From NCBI GenBank assembly GCA_946699065.1, contig CAMPDV010000227.1, forward strand, positions 413,013 to 477,012: a stretch of DNA of 64,000 nucleotides. Reading direction: 5' to 3'. Positions within the stretch are counted from its first letter, which is position 1. Each line of letters opens with the position of its first letter. The notes under the pieces were generated by a model that had not been told where the DNA came from, ran no database searches, and saw only the letters and a list, made by a program, of their open reading frames with translations. Shown piece by piece: positions 36,450-49,199 of this stretch. Position numbers and translations under genes: made by a program. This DNA is from Loxodes magnus (Eukaryota > Ciliophora > Karyorelictea > Loxodida > Loxodidae).

Positions 36450-37569
36450 ATTTCTTTTACCTTTTTATTTTTTTATTTACCAAACATTGATTGTAGATAC
36501 TCTAAAGTTTCTATTCTTTTACTAAATTATATAAATTATCCAACGATTTAGTATTAATAATTCATTATTTTAGTCGGTATTTTTACATAATTCTCTGATT
36601 TTTCTGCTAAAATTTTTTTTCTTCATACTTTTAGATTAATTTTTGCATTTGATCTAGTTTATTTTAGAGTTTTTTGTCACGATATTTTTAGGTTCTCTAA
36701 TCTATATAGATTCAATCAAAATTTTACCTTTTAATGAAGAATTGAATTCTCCTGTTTCTAATATTTTTCTTCATTTCTTTCACCTTTTTTCTCCTTAAGT
36801 TCCTAAGTTATTTTTTTAGAGGCGAACAGATTATTCCGATTTTTAATATTTATAGTTTTAAGTTAATTTATAGTTATATTAATAAAATAAATACTTTTAA
36901 TTATTTCATTCTGGATATAAAATTAGAAGCAATTTTTCTTATTTAAGTTTACTAAATAAATAATTATGCTTAGCTTTTGCTTTAATGCTTGTTTTTTTAT
37001 ATTTCATTTAGTCCACATTTTAATATAATAAAAATGAATATTTTCTACTAATATTTATGTTTTAATTAAGTAATATACATATAAAGGTAATTGTCACATG
37101 TATGAGATAAAATTAAATATAGATTATTTGTGTTATTGGTAATTTTTATAGTAAACAAATATCATTATATTATTTCTTTAATTTCTGTTTAACTGGAAAT
37201 TAGAAGAAAAAGTTAAATATTAAATAAGCATTTAGCTAAGCCTTTTGGCATATATTATAAAAGCATTTATGGTTATTTTAATTTATAAATAATAACTAAA
37301 TAATAAGTTAAGAATTAAATTATAATTTCCTTATAATAATTACGCTTTTAAAATTAGTAATTTAATAATAATTATAAGATTCATAGTTTATTCTTAATTG
37401 TGCTTAGCTTTTATATTAATTATCTTATATATTCTATATTATTTTGGCTATTATATTTTTATAATAATAGATATAAGGTTATTTAGTATTTAATTTTATA
37501 TAGTTACTACTTTATGCCATTAAAGTTAATATTTAAGCCTATTATTTTCTAAAATTATCAATATTTGAA
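36450..37569. other. Intergenic AT-rich sequence
   Basis: No gene, RNA or repeat supported on either strand. Confidence 0.4.
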
Positions 37570-38876
37570 ATGTTCTAGATTATTAAATTTCAATCTTGTA
37601 ATGGAGATTTCATGGATAGGATAAAATACCTATTATTCTATCATGTAAGTACCATATCTGTGTAGAATGTGCATTCTATCAGCACTAGTAAACTAAAAGC
37701 ATCAAATGTTTCTAGTAAGTTTGCTAGTAATGGCATAAAATAAATCCTGTAAATCTATAAAAAGATGAACAAGTGCTTAAACATTTAGAGTAAAAGGGGC
37801 TACTGAATAGAATTGCTTTATTGAATAATTATTACACGATAATCCAAACGACTCACACGTAATAAGCGAAGTAGCAAGCTAATATAATCTAATAAGGTAT
37901 TTAACATCTCAACTTGTTTGCATTCAAGGATAGCTTAACTTTATAAAAATAACTTCAATAAACTGGTAAAAAAATAAATAAAAGTTAAACTATCTAAAAT
38001 TATAGTGAAATTTGATGAATAAACAAGGAAGCCTTTAATAATTCTAGTAGTTTACTATAAATAATCATGAAATGGAATAGTCATTCCAAAAATTAATTAC
38101 TGAGTCTTAAAGAATCATATAGTAAAAACTCTTAAATATAGACAAAAGGCTATGATAAATTAGCTAATTTCAAGAAATTTTTGAATCAAATCACTTAAGA
38201 CAATAATAATTATAAGTAATATATAAAATAGTTGTCATAATAAGCTTAAGTTCAATAATAAGATAAAGTCAGTCTAGAAAAGTAAATTAAGAATTTAATA
38301 AGTGAGAATTAATCTCTTGTGACATAATTGATTGAGCAAAAAAACGAATGCTGCTAATAATAATAAAACTAACTTTAAAATTAGTGATAATTCTCATCAT
38401 AATCAGCCTTATCATAGTAAAACTAATTATAATAAATTTATATCACTTAAGCCATATCAAAAATAATCTTTCTAATCATCGCAGTAGAATTAGATCCAAA
38501 TCATCTAGATAACTATAGTATCTCCTAAAAATAAAACTTTATCTCTTTAAGTCTAATAAAATTTGACTATCAAGTAAATAAAAGAATAAATCTATTAATA
38601 AACTAAATTAATTTTATACACATTGAATTTTTAAGGAACAACTCTATCTTAGATTCTAACTAAACAATAGCATACTATTAGTTAGTGAATGGAGATAAAC
38701 TTGACATGAAATTGAGTAAGTTTAAATTTGTCGAAAATAAGACTAATACAGATTGTAATAATTATAACGTTAATAAAGAATAGGATAATTTTGAAAATTA
38801 TTAGTTTATAAAAGGATGTAAGCTTTTCTTAAATATTTTACTTTAGAGGGTAAGCTAACACTTATTGTGTAAATGA
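37570..38876 (+). CDS. RING-like zinc finger and coiled-coil protein
   Basis: A frame fixed at 37584 stays in register to TGA 38874-38876, about 430 codons. Its N-terminus holds Leu-Ser-Cys-Lys-Tyr-His-Ile-Cys-Val-Glu-Cys, then Lys-Cys-x4-Cys, the C-x2-H-x-C-x2-C core of a RING finger. The first Cys pair is not in this frame: ATG 37570 in the neighbouring frame supplies Ser-Cys-Asn-Gly-Asp-Phe and would need a one-base shift near 37610. A Gln-rich coiled coil follows, then a charged tail. RING proteins are usually E3 ubiquitin ligases. Architecture resembles the gene at 49318-51688 without B-box or kelch. Two adjacent TGA codons at about 38020 would read Trp-Trp. The stop lies inside the first unit of the minisatellite. 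Confidence 0.6.
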
Positions 38877-39327
38877 AGATGGTAAGTCGATATTAACGTA
38901 AAAATGAAGATGGTAATTAAATATTTAATTTGAATTGAAGTTCGTAAATTTAAATTTATTGTGAAAATGAATTTGGTAAGTTGATATTTAATATGAAAAA
39001 TGAAGATTGTAAACTGACATTAAATGTAAATTTTAAGGATGTAAATTTACATTTAATGTGAAAATGAAGCTGATATTTCGACAATTAATATGAAAAATGA
39101 AGATTGTAAGTTGACATTTATTGTAAAAATGAAGCTGGTAAGTTGATATTTATTGTGAAACTGAAGATTGTAAGTTGACATTAAATGTGAAAATTAATAA
39201 GGTAAACTGACATTTATCTTTAAATGAAGAGGGTAAGTTGACATTTAATGTGAAAATAAATGAGGTAATTGGTTTTAAAAAACAAAATGAAGCATGTAAG
39301 TAGTATTTAGAGTGAAAAATTAAAAAT
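38850..39327 (+). repeat. 32-bp minisatellite, about 15 units
   Basis: Unit starts are at 38850, 38882, 38913, 38944, 38976, 39009, 39041, one degenerate, 39106, 39138, 39170, 39202, 39233, 39265 and 39296, spaced 31-33 bases. A typical unit begins GTAAGTTGACATTTA and ends GAAAATGAAG plus two or three bases. The unit length is not a multiple of three, so it is not a protein repeat. Most units start with GTAAG or GTAA and end near AAG, like a very short intron of this genome. Confidence 0.9.
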
Positions 39328-39879
39328 TTTAATCCAACATTTAATGCTTAAAAAGAACGTAAAGGATTTTTCCTATTAGTATTAAGAGGTTTCTTATAAT
39401 TACTTACTAGATTGTAACTGAGACTTAAATATAAATAGTTAGTTAGTTTATTTATAATTATTATAGAATGTATTAATGATTAAACTTTTAAAGGGGTTAG
39501 ATTATTTAAAGTATTATAGGATGTAAGAAGAATAAAAATGATTTTAGTGATTAATTGAGTGAGAGATGAGGATAAACTTTAATACTTTTATTAAAAATGA
39601 AGAATTAAAATTATTTTATAAATATTTAAAAACATAAAATAAAAATAAAAGCTTTAAAAATGTATAAGATAATAATTAAGTCTAAAAAATAATAAATTTA
39701 CAACAAAACTAAATTATATTATATAAGTTAAAAGTTAATCAAAGAATAGGTAAATGATAGAATAGATAAGACAGTACAAAATTAAATTTTTGGTGTTCTT
39801 GAAGATAATTAAACCTCTTTTCCGCCAAACTCTAAATTACTCTAGATACTTAAAATAAAAGTTTAATAAATTTCAATAA

Positions 39880-42260
39880 AATATCTTTCCTCCTTTCTTT
39901 CTCTGATAATTTTTCTTAATTTCTTGATAATTATAATTTCTCTTCGAACTTGACTCAGTCATTTCATTTAAAACCTCATATTACAACTGAAATAACTAAA
40001 AACGCTTTTTCTTTAATTTGGAAAAGAATGATTTGATTAATTTGTCTATTTTAGAAATTTGATTTTTTAAAAATAATGATTTATATAGTTTTAGTCATAT
40101 AGTATTAATTTATTCTTATCTTTTTTTTAACTATATTAATCTCAAATTCCTAAAAGATGTCTTTATAATATTAGCAATCAAAAATATGGTTAAATTCATC
40201 AAAATTTTTTGACACATAAACAGATAACGTTATATTGTACGTTGTAGTGGTGCATACTGAGTTCTTATTGAAAATTATAAGTATAAGTTCTAAGTTTGTA
40301 AATAGAGATTGTTTCTCTAACCATATGTCTGTTGTATTAGAATATGCTATTTCAGGAAACACATTTGAATTTCCTGTTTTTTCCATAATTCTTTTTGATG
40401 TAGGCATGTACCAGTTTCTTTAGAGACATTGTTGTAAAAATTTCTATTTTATTTTAGTTTCCAAATTTTTATTAAATTCCTTACTATCCTAGGTAAGCTA
40501 AATATCAAAATTATATATTTATGCCTTTATTTATAAGTTTCTAATAAGGTAAGATATTCTTATAGCCTTTATCAAATAAAAACGCAATATCTGATGCTGG
40601 ATTGTTCTACTAATTTAGGTTAATTTTTAGTAGAAGCTTAAGCACTTTAAAGTGACTATGTAAATAAATGGAAACCAATTCAAATCAATAAAATAAGATT
40701 CATTGAATGTCAACTTAGAATATCAAAATGCTAATCTGGAAATAAATCTTTGCAATTTTGTAATTTTATTTTTAATTCCTTTTATTCCTGCTTTGGCAGC
40801 TAACAGAGCAATATCACATCCATATTCAGTTTTAGGTAAAATAAAAGTTCGGCAAGAGTTTTGAAGCCAATTGGGGATACTGCTCCATATTTAGAAAGTA
40901 TATTAGTAGCTTTGAAAATTGCTATTCTGTATTAGGAAGCTACTGTTGCGCAATGCAATTTATAATTTTAATACAGTCCTAAATATATCCTAAATAAACT
41001 ATTTAATCCTTTTAAGAAATTGGTATTCCATTTAGGTTTAAGGTAATAGTAGTTTAACTCTTCTATTGTCTATTATTTTTAAGAATTCTATTACTTCACA
41101 TTAGCTACCTTAATTGTTAGTTTCACTCAAGCAAAAACTGTAGTTATGGCTTTTAATAAATTTTATGCATTTTCTAGGAATTAGATAATTCTATCAAATC
41201 ATCAGCAAAGACTCTAATTACAAAGGATCTAGATAGTATTTTAAATCCTAATTTCTTCTGATTATCTTTCAAATATCTTATAACAATGTTGTAATATAAG
41301 ATTGAAAGTAAAGGTCCATGATTACTCCCCTTGTAAAACTACATTGTTATACTAAATTTTTCTCGTAAGATAACCATCAATAATAAACTTTGCATTTATA
41401 TTACTGTAAAAGGATTCTAGAGCAAGATTAATCCTAGAGGAAGTCTGAGCCTTCAAACAGGATCAAAGAGTAATTTTCTGCAAATACTATCAAACATTTT
41501 TTCTACATCAATCCTTGTAGTTATCAGTTATTTCTTGAGAGACCATTTTCGGTGTAGATCAATAATTTGTTAAATGGTTCAAATTTACTGAGTATTTGAA
41601 CGTTTTCGCATAAATTCAAATTAAAATTAATAAATAATATTTCGTTGATCAATGTATTTATATAAACGCTAAGTTAAAGCTTTATTATATATTTTCAGGA
41701 GACAATTTAAAAAACCTATTTGACGTCAGATAGATCATGAACTTTTGCTTCCTTTCTTAAAAATTGGTAGAATATGAATATTTTTAATTACATTTGGAAT
41801 TAAGTGTAACCTGAGCATATTATTAATAAAAATAGTAATAATTTTATGTAATTCTTATCCTCCATATTTAATAAGTTCAGCTTTCAACCCATCATTATCT
41901 GAAGTTTTATTATTTACAAACTAAACTATTATTTATTTAATTTCTTATTCAGTGAAAAGAGGCATTTCTTAAATATAACTTTATTTTAATTTAAAATAAA
42001 CTATTTTTTTTATATATTCCATCTATTTATTAGAAAAGTTTAATTCAGTTTCACTTAAATTCTAATGTTTATTAAAGACTTTTATTTCTCAATTTTCAAT
42101 AAACGATTGCTATTAGTTGTAACTTTAGTTCATTTAATTATGAATTCTAGGGTTTATTAAATTCTTAACCTACTTAAACATTATTTATGCATTTTTGTTT
42201 AGATCTCAATGTTTCTTCTTAGCTTTTTATTCTTTTCATTTTCAAAAATTATATAAATAC
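39880..42260 (-). pseudogene. LINE ORF2 (reverse transcriptase), decayed
   Basis: Motifs occur in family order on the minus strand. Asn-Asn-Lys-Thr-Ser-Asp-Asn-Asp-Gly lies at 41920. Pro-Ile-Phe-Lys-Lys-Gly-Ser-Lys and a damaged counterpart of the Tyr-Arg-Pro-Ile block lie near 41730. Ile-Asp-Val-Glu-Lys-Met-Phe-Asp is near 41510, Leu-Gln-Gly-Ser near 41330 and Val-Phe-Ala-Asp-Asp-Leu-Ile at about 41200. Then come a thumb region and Phe-Asp-Glu-Phe-Asn-His-Ile-Phe-Asp-Cys near 40190, the Cys/His tail motif. At least one frameshift lies near 41420 and others are likely. The catalytic Ala-Asp-Asp is preserved. Right of 42200 a coiled-coil linker continues briefly. Confidence 0.75.
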
Positions 42261-43559
42261 TTTTTATAAGATTAGTTTTTGCTTTATAATGCTTAGATCT
42301 ATTAAAAGGAATTCGATGTTCTTAATTTTAAGTAAAGGATAATAAAAATAAAAGAGAGTTAAATATATGAGAAATTAGTTAAAAATAGAGAATTTAATAA
42401 TTGAAAGAAAAGAAGAAAAATAGAGTCTGAAGCTAGATAAGATTTTTACAATCTTAAACACTTTAAAAATGAATACCAACCATATATCTAAGCTTAACCT
42501 TCTTTTAATGATAGTGCTAAACTGAAATATCTTAGCGTAAAACTTCTCTAACCATAAACTTTTTAGTTTTGATAGGCACATCTATTATATTTAGCCCTTT
42601 TATTCAATAACTTTTAGAATCAGCTCTTCAAATTTTTTAATTATTTTTTCATTCAAAATCATATTTAAAGTTATATTTTCTTCTCTTTCTTCTAGACATA
42701 CACACAAAATCAAAAATCCAACTATAATGATAAAACAAATTAGTCCTTATACTTTTTTGAGTCAGATAAGTAATAAATAAAAAAATGACTTTATCTTTGT
42801 TTTTTAACTTTAAACTGATTAATAATCTTTTATTAATTTAACCTTTAAAGTAAATTTGAAAGGAATTATACTTATTAATATCTACATTAATTTTAAATGA
42901 TTTTAGAAGAGGAAAAAAAGAAAATGCTATTAGATATATATTAAAAATTACATAACTTAAACCATCAAAAAATTGAGAAAAAAAGTCTCATAATTAGTAC
43001 TTTTTCCATTTCCTATTGCTTGCGGAATCTATTTCATAATAATATAGAACATCTTATTTATTTGAACTTAAGGAGAATATTAAATATTTATTTCTAAAAT
43101 AATTAGTCCATTGCATTGAAGATTTATTACTGTTTCTAAAGTTATTATTTCAAATTTTTTTCTATTAAATAGCTCTTAATTTAAAAAGATCCATTTTAGT
43201 AGTTCTTTTTGCTAGAATAATCATTTTTTATAATATTCTATATTAATTTGTTTAGCTAACCGAGTAAAATTACTATTTTGATAATTTATAAATTATTGTT
43301 TTTTCTTCTAATATTTGCTCTTTTAGCTATAGATTAATCTATTTTATTCTAATTCTACTATCTATAGTTTTTTATCTATTATGTTTGATTTAACTAAGTA
43401 TTCTATATTTTTCAATTAATTAATTTACTTTTTCTAATGCTAATTTGCTTTAAAAAAGTTTTTTATCTATTTATTATATCTACATTCATCATTATTTATT
43501 ATTATTTTACTTTATTTTGTTAAAATTATTTCTCTATTTTTCTCTTTACATTTTCTTTA
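42261..43559. other. AT-rich sequence between two LINE copies
   Basis: Minus-strand stretches at 42360-42700 could be coding in two competing frames (one basic, one with a signal-peptide-like start), but neither is decisive. The rest is A/T-rich with nothing recognised. Confidence 0.35.
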
Positions 43560-43974
43560 GATTTTATTCTCACTAAGTATAATCCTCTAATCAGACTCAT
43601 TATCAGTATATATGAACTTTGAGCTTTATTTTATAATTTTCGTTTGATATTTAAGATTATCATTATCCTATTGATAATCCCTATTTTATGTGTAGAGAGT
43701 ATGATACTTTCGAACATATCTTTATATGTATATACTATTCTTATATATGGATTGTCTATCGGAAAATATTTGAATTATGACTTAAGGAGAATCATTCGAT
43801 CATGAATATATAAATTCATTTTCATGATTTAAATTTTGAGTATTTAGACTAATAAATCAAAAATTTAACAAGAAGTTAATGACAAGAAGACTTGAAATTC
43901 TAGAAATGAAGAAAACAAAGAAGGAAGAAGTTAAAGATTAGTAGAAAGATGGACTAAATAAAGAAACGTAATGA
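43560..43974 (+). pseudogene. LINE ORF2 3' fragment
   Basis: Bases 43661-43930 align closely with the minus strand of 9283-9000, for example CCTATTGATAATCCCTATT and GGAGAGTATGA-like and GACTTAAGGxGxxTxATxCG blocks. The Cys/His tail is mutated (Phe-Met-Cys for Cys-Met-Cys) and a frameshift separates the two halves. It ends at the shared TGA 43972-43974 and is followed by the shared 3' stem-loop. This is a strongly 5'-truncated insertion. Confidence 0.75.
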
Positions 43975-44013
43975 GATCAAGACAATATTAAAAACAGTTA
44001 AAAGCATTTACTA

Positions 44014-44054
44014 ACGTCTATAATTGAAGGAAGCAATTCTTGCAATTAAAACGT
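44014..44054 (+). other. 3' stem-loop of a LINE copy
   Basis: ACGTCTATAATTG and CAATTAAAACGT pair with one bulge around AAGGAAGCAATTCTTG, the same loop as at 8873-8914. It is followed by ACTCTTTAAG, a variant of the terminal ACTCTTTTAG block. Confidence 0.65.
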
Positions 44055-44125
44055 CTACCAACTCTTTAAGCTTTTATTTTATTTTATTTAACCAGATCAT
44101 TCACACTTATTCAATTATAATTATA

Positions 44126-45352
44126 ATGAAAACCACTTTGTTTTTATCTATTGCTATTTTATTAGTTCAGATTATAGATTAGGCTTTCTTAATATATAAA
44201 TTATCGGGTTTTTAAGGAGAATTATTCCGTACTTCTACTAAAGATAATTTTTTTCTTGTTTTTCTTAATGAAAAAACTAATTTGTATCTAATAATCTCCT
44301 AAGAAAATACAGAGTTTGAGAGAAACTCCAGATGAAAAAGAACGAAGAGCAGGAAGAATGCTTAAAAAATTCTGTGTAAAGGTAAATTAAGTTTATAAAT
44401 AGAAATCCACTCGAGATATGTAGACAATCATAAGCGCTACCTTCCTGATTTAAAAAAGATCGTGGAATACATCCTTGCTAAACAAAATAGTAATATATAC
44501 CTTTTTGAAAGTCCAGGAAAATAAACAATTTAACTTTGAAGTATATTATTATTTTTAAATATTCATTTTTTTAATATTTGCTGGGATCTAGACAACCGAG
44601 TAGGTAATCCAGTGCAGTGTAGACTGCATTAAAAAATATTCCCGTAATAGATGCCACCATAGATAAGTTAAGACATGTCCTTTATTTAATAATCATTGCT
44701 TATTTGAGGGTTATCTCTATCATTACGAGAATCTTACTAGGTAGCACTGAAATTCAGGTCTCAGAGTTATCCTGACTTTTCATGTTGTTAATCTGATCAG
44801 GAATTGTAAAACCATAAAGACATAACTGAAATCAGAAATATTTTTTATTCAGAAGAACTTAACTCGACTGTGGCATTTGCCACGAATATTTAATTATCCT
44901 CTAAATCCTTCCAACTCTTATCTTCGGACTGAATCATAAGAAATTAGAGAAAGAAGGTAATCAATTTTGATTTTAACAACTGAGAAAAAAAGAAAATATG
45001 AACAAAGAGACCAAGTGAAATTAGAATATTACTAGACTTTTATAAAGAATAAAATTTAGTTTCTTTGATTAATTTTGTAACCTTGAAAAGGTAGAGCCAC
45101 GTTAATTTAACTAATTTATTTTTATTCCCAATTAAATATTTAATTTTGCTAGTAAAGTTAAGAATTAATTTAAGAAAAAATAAATAAGTAAAAAAATTAT
45201 AAAAGGAAAAATTGAGAAGAATAGTAGGGGGTAAAGAGAAGCATAGTAAATGTTTAATTATGTAGTCTTAAGTTTAAATATATTTATTTCCACGTGTCTT
45301 TAATACAAGTGTTTCTTTCCAAGTTAACAATTTCTTTATAGATTATATATGA
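44126..45352 (+). CDS. Possible secreted protein
   Basis: ATG 44126 begins a clear signal peptide (Met-Lys-Thr-Thr-Leu-Phe-Leu-Ser-Ile-Ala-Ile-Leu-Leu), then a balanced sequence with Phe-Leu-Val-Phe-Leu-Asn-Glu-Lys-Thr and Tyr-Leu-Pro-Asp-Leu-Lys-Lys. The first TGA, 44537-44539, would end a 137-residue protein. If that and four later TGA codons are Trp, the frame continues to TGA 45350-45352 (408 residues). The part after 44580 is less AT-rich and has Cys residues, but the minus strand from ATG 44937 leftward to about 44566 is equally protein-like. I am fairly sure of the N-terminal third and not of the end. No family recognised. Confidence 0.42.
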
Positions 45353-45599
45353 TTTTTTTTTCTTCAATAGTAAGAAGATTATTAATTTGTATGATATTCT
45401 TGTGTGCTAATTTTCTTATTTTTACTTTAAATAACTTTATAATTGGTTAATTAATTCCAGTATCTTCTCAATTCTTTAGCAATAATATTTGGCTTATTTA
45501 ATGAAACTTTTCTAGTCTTAGATATAAATACGAAAAATCTTCTTTTTATCAAGAAACAAACTCACGATATTTATTTATTCTAAAGGATATTAATATAAA

Positions 45600-46320
45600 A
45601 TGTCACCTTTATTTGACTTATCACTTATTAGTTTGTTAGTTTATTTTTTACAAATAAATCTTCACTTCAATTTTGCTAGGATCTTCATTGTTATGTTTCT
45701 TGATATTTTTAAGATTATTTTTCCATCTTTTTTTGATAAATCTAATCCCATTCATTTTCTATTGAAATTATTTACTGCCTTTTAGATATAAGGAACTTCT
45801 TTACTTAGTTGGAGTGTTTTTTCAGATAGAATAAACGTTCACTTGTGTAGTATATTCTAAATATATGTTACCATTTATTTTATATTAATTTTTTTTAATT
45901 AAAATTGGTATCAATTTCTTACTTTATTTTGAAAGCTTGTAATGCTAACATATTATTATTTTCCAATAGGAAATATAATTTTACAGGTTATTATTCTATT
46001 TCCATTGGATTAGTTTGTATTAGATTTTTCTGGTTTAATATTTTCAAGTTTAAATTTCTCTTACTATTTGTTCTATCTGTAAAATCTTCTTTAAATTTGT
46101 TGCAAGTGTGGGTTTAGAGCTATTTCCATTCTTAGTGTTGAATTTTTCCGATTTTAGAATTTCCATAGAGTTTAATAATTCATTAGTTAGTTGATAAAGA
46201 TTTTTAAAAACTTTTGTTATTTCTTAATTCTCTATCTAAAGATAGTAGAGATCATTGACTACACCCTACTAAATTTTATAAGGTATTATTGGTGAAGTAT
46301 GTTATTTCTTAGGTGCAATT
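45600..46320 (-). pseudogene. LINE ORF1 (gag-like) copy, start codon mutated
   Basis: Begins at 46320 with ATT-Ala-Pro-Lys-Lys-Gln, so the initiator ATG has become ATT. The coiled coil contains Leu-Asn-Ser-Met-Glu-Ile-Leu-Lys-Ser-Glu, shared with 7063-7345. The knuckle region near 45960 is degenerate. The 3' end aligns with 23445-24139. Confidence 0.55.
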
Positions 46321-46834
46321 TTATTTTTATATAATATATCTCCGAAATGTTTTAAAACATTATACATGCAGTAAAATTGATACACTCTATGAAAATGAAA
46401 CGCATCCTTTTATTATTCTTTATATATTCTATATAATTTAATTTAAATTATCTCTTCTATTTTATTTAAAATACATTTTGAGATGTTCAATCTATCCTAT
46501 TATCTATCCTATTATCTTTTCTATTTTTAAATTGAAGAGTTAAAAGATTAATGTTTTTTAGCTTCTTTTCATCTCTTCTTTTATATTAAGATATCTTTTT
46601 AATGATTCATTTTTATTTTATTTTTTTAGCTAATATTCGATACTTTTGTCTTTTTTCTTAATTTTAAATTACTTCTTCTCTTCTTACATTTCTCTTATTC
46701 TCTTTTGTTCTTAAAATCCTTAAATTCCTATTATTCTCTTCATATTACACTTTAATTTACGTTTTCTTCATTGTCTTTCAAATTTTAATTTTCCTTTTTT
46801 ACATTAAATTATATAATAATATATTAATGTGGTG

Positions 46835-47562
46835 TCACCTTTATTTGGCTAACCATGAATTAGAGTTTATAGAGTTTTGCATAAATCAATAGGTCTCAAA
46901 GTTATATTCTTCTGGATTTTTTTGATCGTGAATTCTTATAATAGTTTTATTTTCTCCTCTTGCTAATTCTTGTAAGTAAATCCATATCGTGCTTCTCAAT
47001 GCCTTTTAGATTTTTGGAGTTTCTAAGAATGGTTAAAATATTTTTTCTTGTAAACTCTTCTATTTGGCGATCATTAGATCTTGAATAAATTTTAAATTTT
47101 TCTTTCAGTTACTTAGAATTGTTTCTTCTTAAATTTTTAACACTAATTAACCTTGTGTCCATACTTATAGCAATATAAACATTTAATTTTTCTTTTCTAA
47201 TAGAATAAGTTTTAGTTCGGAATCTCTTCTCCTTATGATTCTGAATTTGATAGATAATTGAGCTTGGTATGCTCCAGTTAACTGATCCTCTGGTAAAAAT
47301 TTTATTTTAGATTTCATTCGATTTGACCAATCTACCTTTCTATCTATCTCTAAGGAATTAGTCTATTATTTAATTTCTTACTTAGGGTTTCTATTAATTT
47401 ACCAGATAGTTAATGGTTTGCATGAGAGATTAAATTATTTATTTAAAGTCAAAAATTCTTTGCTAGCTTCTAATTATCCATTTTTAGCAATAGAAATCGT
47501 AGGCAAAGTCTAGTTAATTATTAGACTTTGTTGGAGAATTCTTTTTATTTCTTAGATGCCAT
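46835..47562 (-). pseudogene. LINE ORF1 (gag-like) copy with intact knuckle
   Basis: ATG 47562 starts Met-Ala-Ser-Lys-Lys-Gln. The knuckle at 47181-47140 is Cys-Leu-Tyr-Cys-Tyr-Lys-Tyr-Gly-His-Lys-Val-Asn-Gln-Cys. The C-terminal domain has Ala-Arg-Gly-Glu-Asn-Lys-Thr-Ile-Ile-Arg-Ile-His-Asp and Pro-Glu-Glu-Tyr, matching the 27176-27914 copy, and includes a TGA at a Trp position. Frame changes between start and knuckle make it a likely pseudogene. It lies tandem with the 45600-46320 copy, same strand. Confidence 0.6.
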
Positions 47563-47997
47563 TTTTATATAATATAATATAATAATTTATTATTATTTTT
47601 TAATCAAGTAAAAACCAAATCATCCAAATAGTCCATCCTAAAATTCTTTTTTTAAGTAAATCTCCAAAAACTCTCTAAACCTTTCTTTTTTCTTTTAATT
47701 GGATTTCTTTTTTTTTGTTTCTTTTACTTAATCTAGTTAGTTATCTGTTTTCATCATTATCTATCTTTATATTCAAATTATTTTTACTTCGCTAAATAGT
47801 TTATAAGATAATTCTTCTTTAACTTAATTTTGCTTATCGATAAGTCTAAAATAAAATTTATAAATATTTTATTCTTTTTATTATATCAGAACTTACTTTA
47901 TTCTATTTTTTTTAATTATTTTTTCATCCTTCATAATTCTATTATTTTTTTTATTTAATATATTAACAAAAAACCCCTTTTCCTTAATTTTTCGAAA

Positions 47998-48076
47998 TTT
48001 TGAAGTCCGTTCCAAAATTTTGAAATCCGTTCCAAAAATTTTTATTCCAACCCAAAAACTTTTAGTCCTTCCCGAA
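47998..48076. repeat. Short degenerate tandem repeat, about 22-23 bp
   Basis: AAATTTTGAAGTCCGTTCC is repeated as AAATTTTGAAATCCGTTCC and then in two more diverged units ending TTCCAACCC and CTTCCC. It borders the polypyrimidine block. Confidence 0.6.
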
Positions 48077-48119
48077 AATCTCTTGTAGTGTAAAACGCTG
48101 AGCAAAAGAGGTTTTTTTT

Positions 48120-48600
48120 ATTTTCATGATTTCCACCACTCTCTTAACACTTCCTTGCACCTCTTATCTTCCTCTCTACTTTTTCTTCCTTTTACTCACT
48201 TTAACTTTACTCTGTCCTCCTAAAATCCAAATTTTTTCTTTCTTTTTCTTCTTTTCTTCTTTTCTTCTTTCTTTTATTCTTTTAATTTTGCCCCTTTTTT
48301 ACTTTTCTTTCTTCTTTACTTTAAATTTTTCCCTTTCTAACTTAAATTTTTTTTACTTTTTTTTCTTTCTGTTTTTTTTACTTTTTTTCTTCTTTTTTAC
48401 TTTTTTTTCTCTTTTTTTCTTTATTTTTTTTTTCTTTCTTACTTTTTTCTTTCTTCTTTTCCTTTCTTTCTTTCTTTCTTTCTTTTTCTTTTTCATTTTT
48501 ATTTTTAATCTTTTTTCTTTTTTCTTTTTCTTCCTTTCTTTCACCATTTTTACACTTTCAAATTTCTTACTTTATTTAACTTTATTCTCCTCACACTCTC
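48120..48600 (+). repeat. Long polypyrimidine tract
   Basis: From about 48230 to 48545 the plus strand is nearly all T and C, with TTTC and TTTTC microsatellite runs (pure TTTC at 48463-48486). It is open in every frame only because it lacks purines, so the apparent long ORFs on both strands are artefacts. It lies downstream of the kelch gene and could form a triplex or slow transcription. Confidence 0.85.
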
Positions 48601-49083
48601 TTCTAATAATAACAAAATATAATTCTTACTAAATAAAAATACTTACACCACACTCTAATCTCAAACTTTAATCTCAACTTACTCCAACTCACTCTACTCT
48701 CATCTCTCAAACTTTAGTTTCTTATTAACAATTCTCCCAACATAATATTTAACCTTAAAATCCTTTAGTAATTCTAATACTCCAATTTCTACTCAAAGCA
48801 CTCACTACTCAAATTCTTAAATTGCCCTTACCATCTCTCTTCACTAACTTAATATCCATTTCATTCACACAACTCATTAAGCACACTTACTATTTTGTAC
48901 TCTCTCTTTTTTTCCTCAATAACAAAATTTTAATCATTCACTTATTTATCCAAACAATACTTCATTCAAACTTCTTTTACACTTTTACATTATTGTCACT
49001 CACCCCATACCCAACAAAATACATTATCTATATCATACTCATGCATACTCTTTATAAACGCAATACATATAATATTCATACTT

Positions 49084-49140
49084 CTATACATATACTCTTC
49101 ACATACTCTTCACATACTCTTCACATTCTCTTCACATATT
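49084..49140 (+). repeat. 12-bp tandem repeat (CACATACTCTT-type)
   Basis: Four to five copies of a unit close to ACATACTCTTC, grading into related CATACTCTA words up to about 49165. Confidence 0.75.
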
Positions 49141-49199
49141 CTATATATACTCTATTCATACTCTATATATAAAATATATATACCATCTAATTATATCCA

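Noticed and set aside
44566..44937. Minus-strand ORF from ATG 44937
   Set aside because: It is as protein-like as the plus frame here, but it lacks a clear end or motif, and the plus ORF starts with a good signal peptide. Kept only as an alternative in the 44126 entry.
48126..48632. Long ORFs on both strands, Phe/Leu-rich (plus) and Lys/Arg-rich (minus)
   Set aside because: They are direct translations of a polypyrimidine/polypurine low-complexity tract with no conserved residues.
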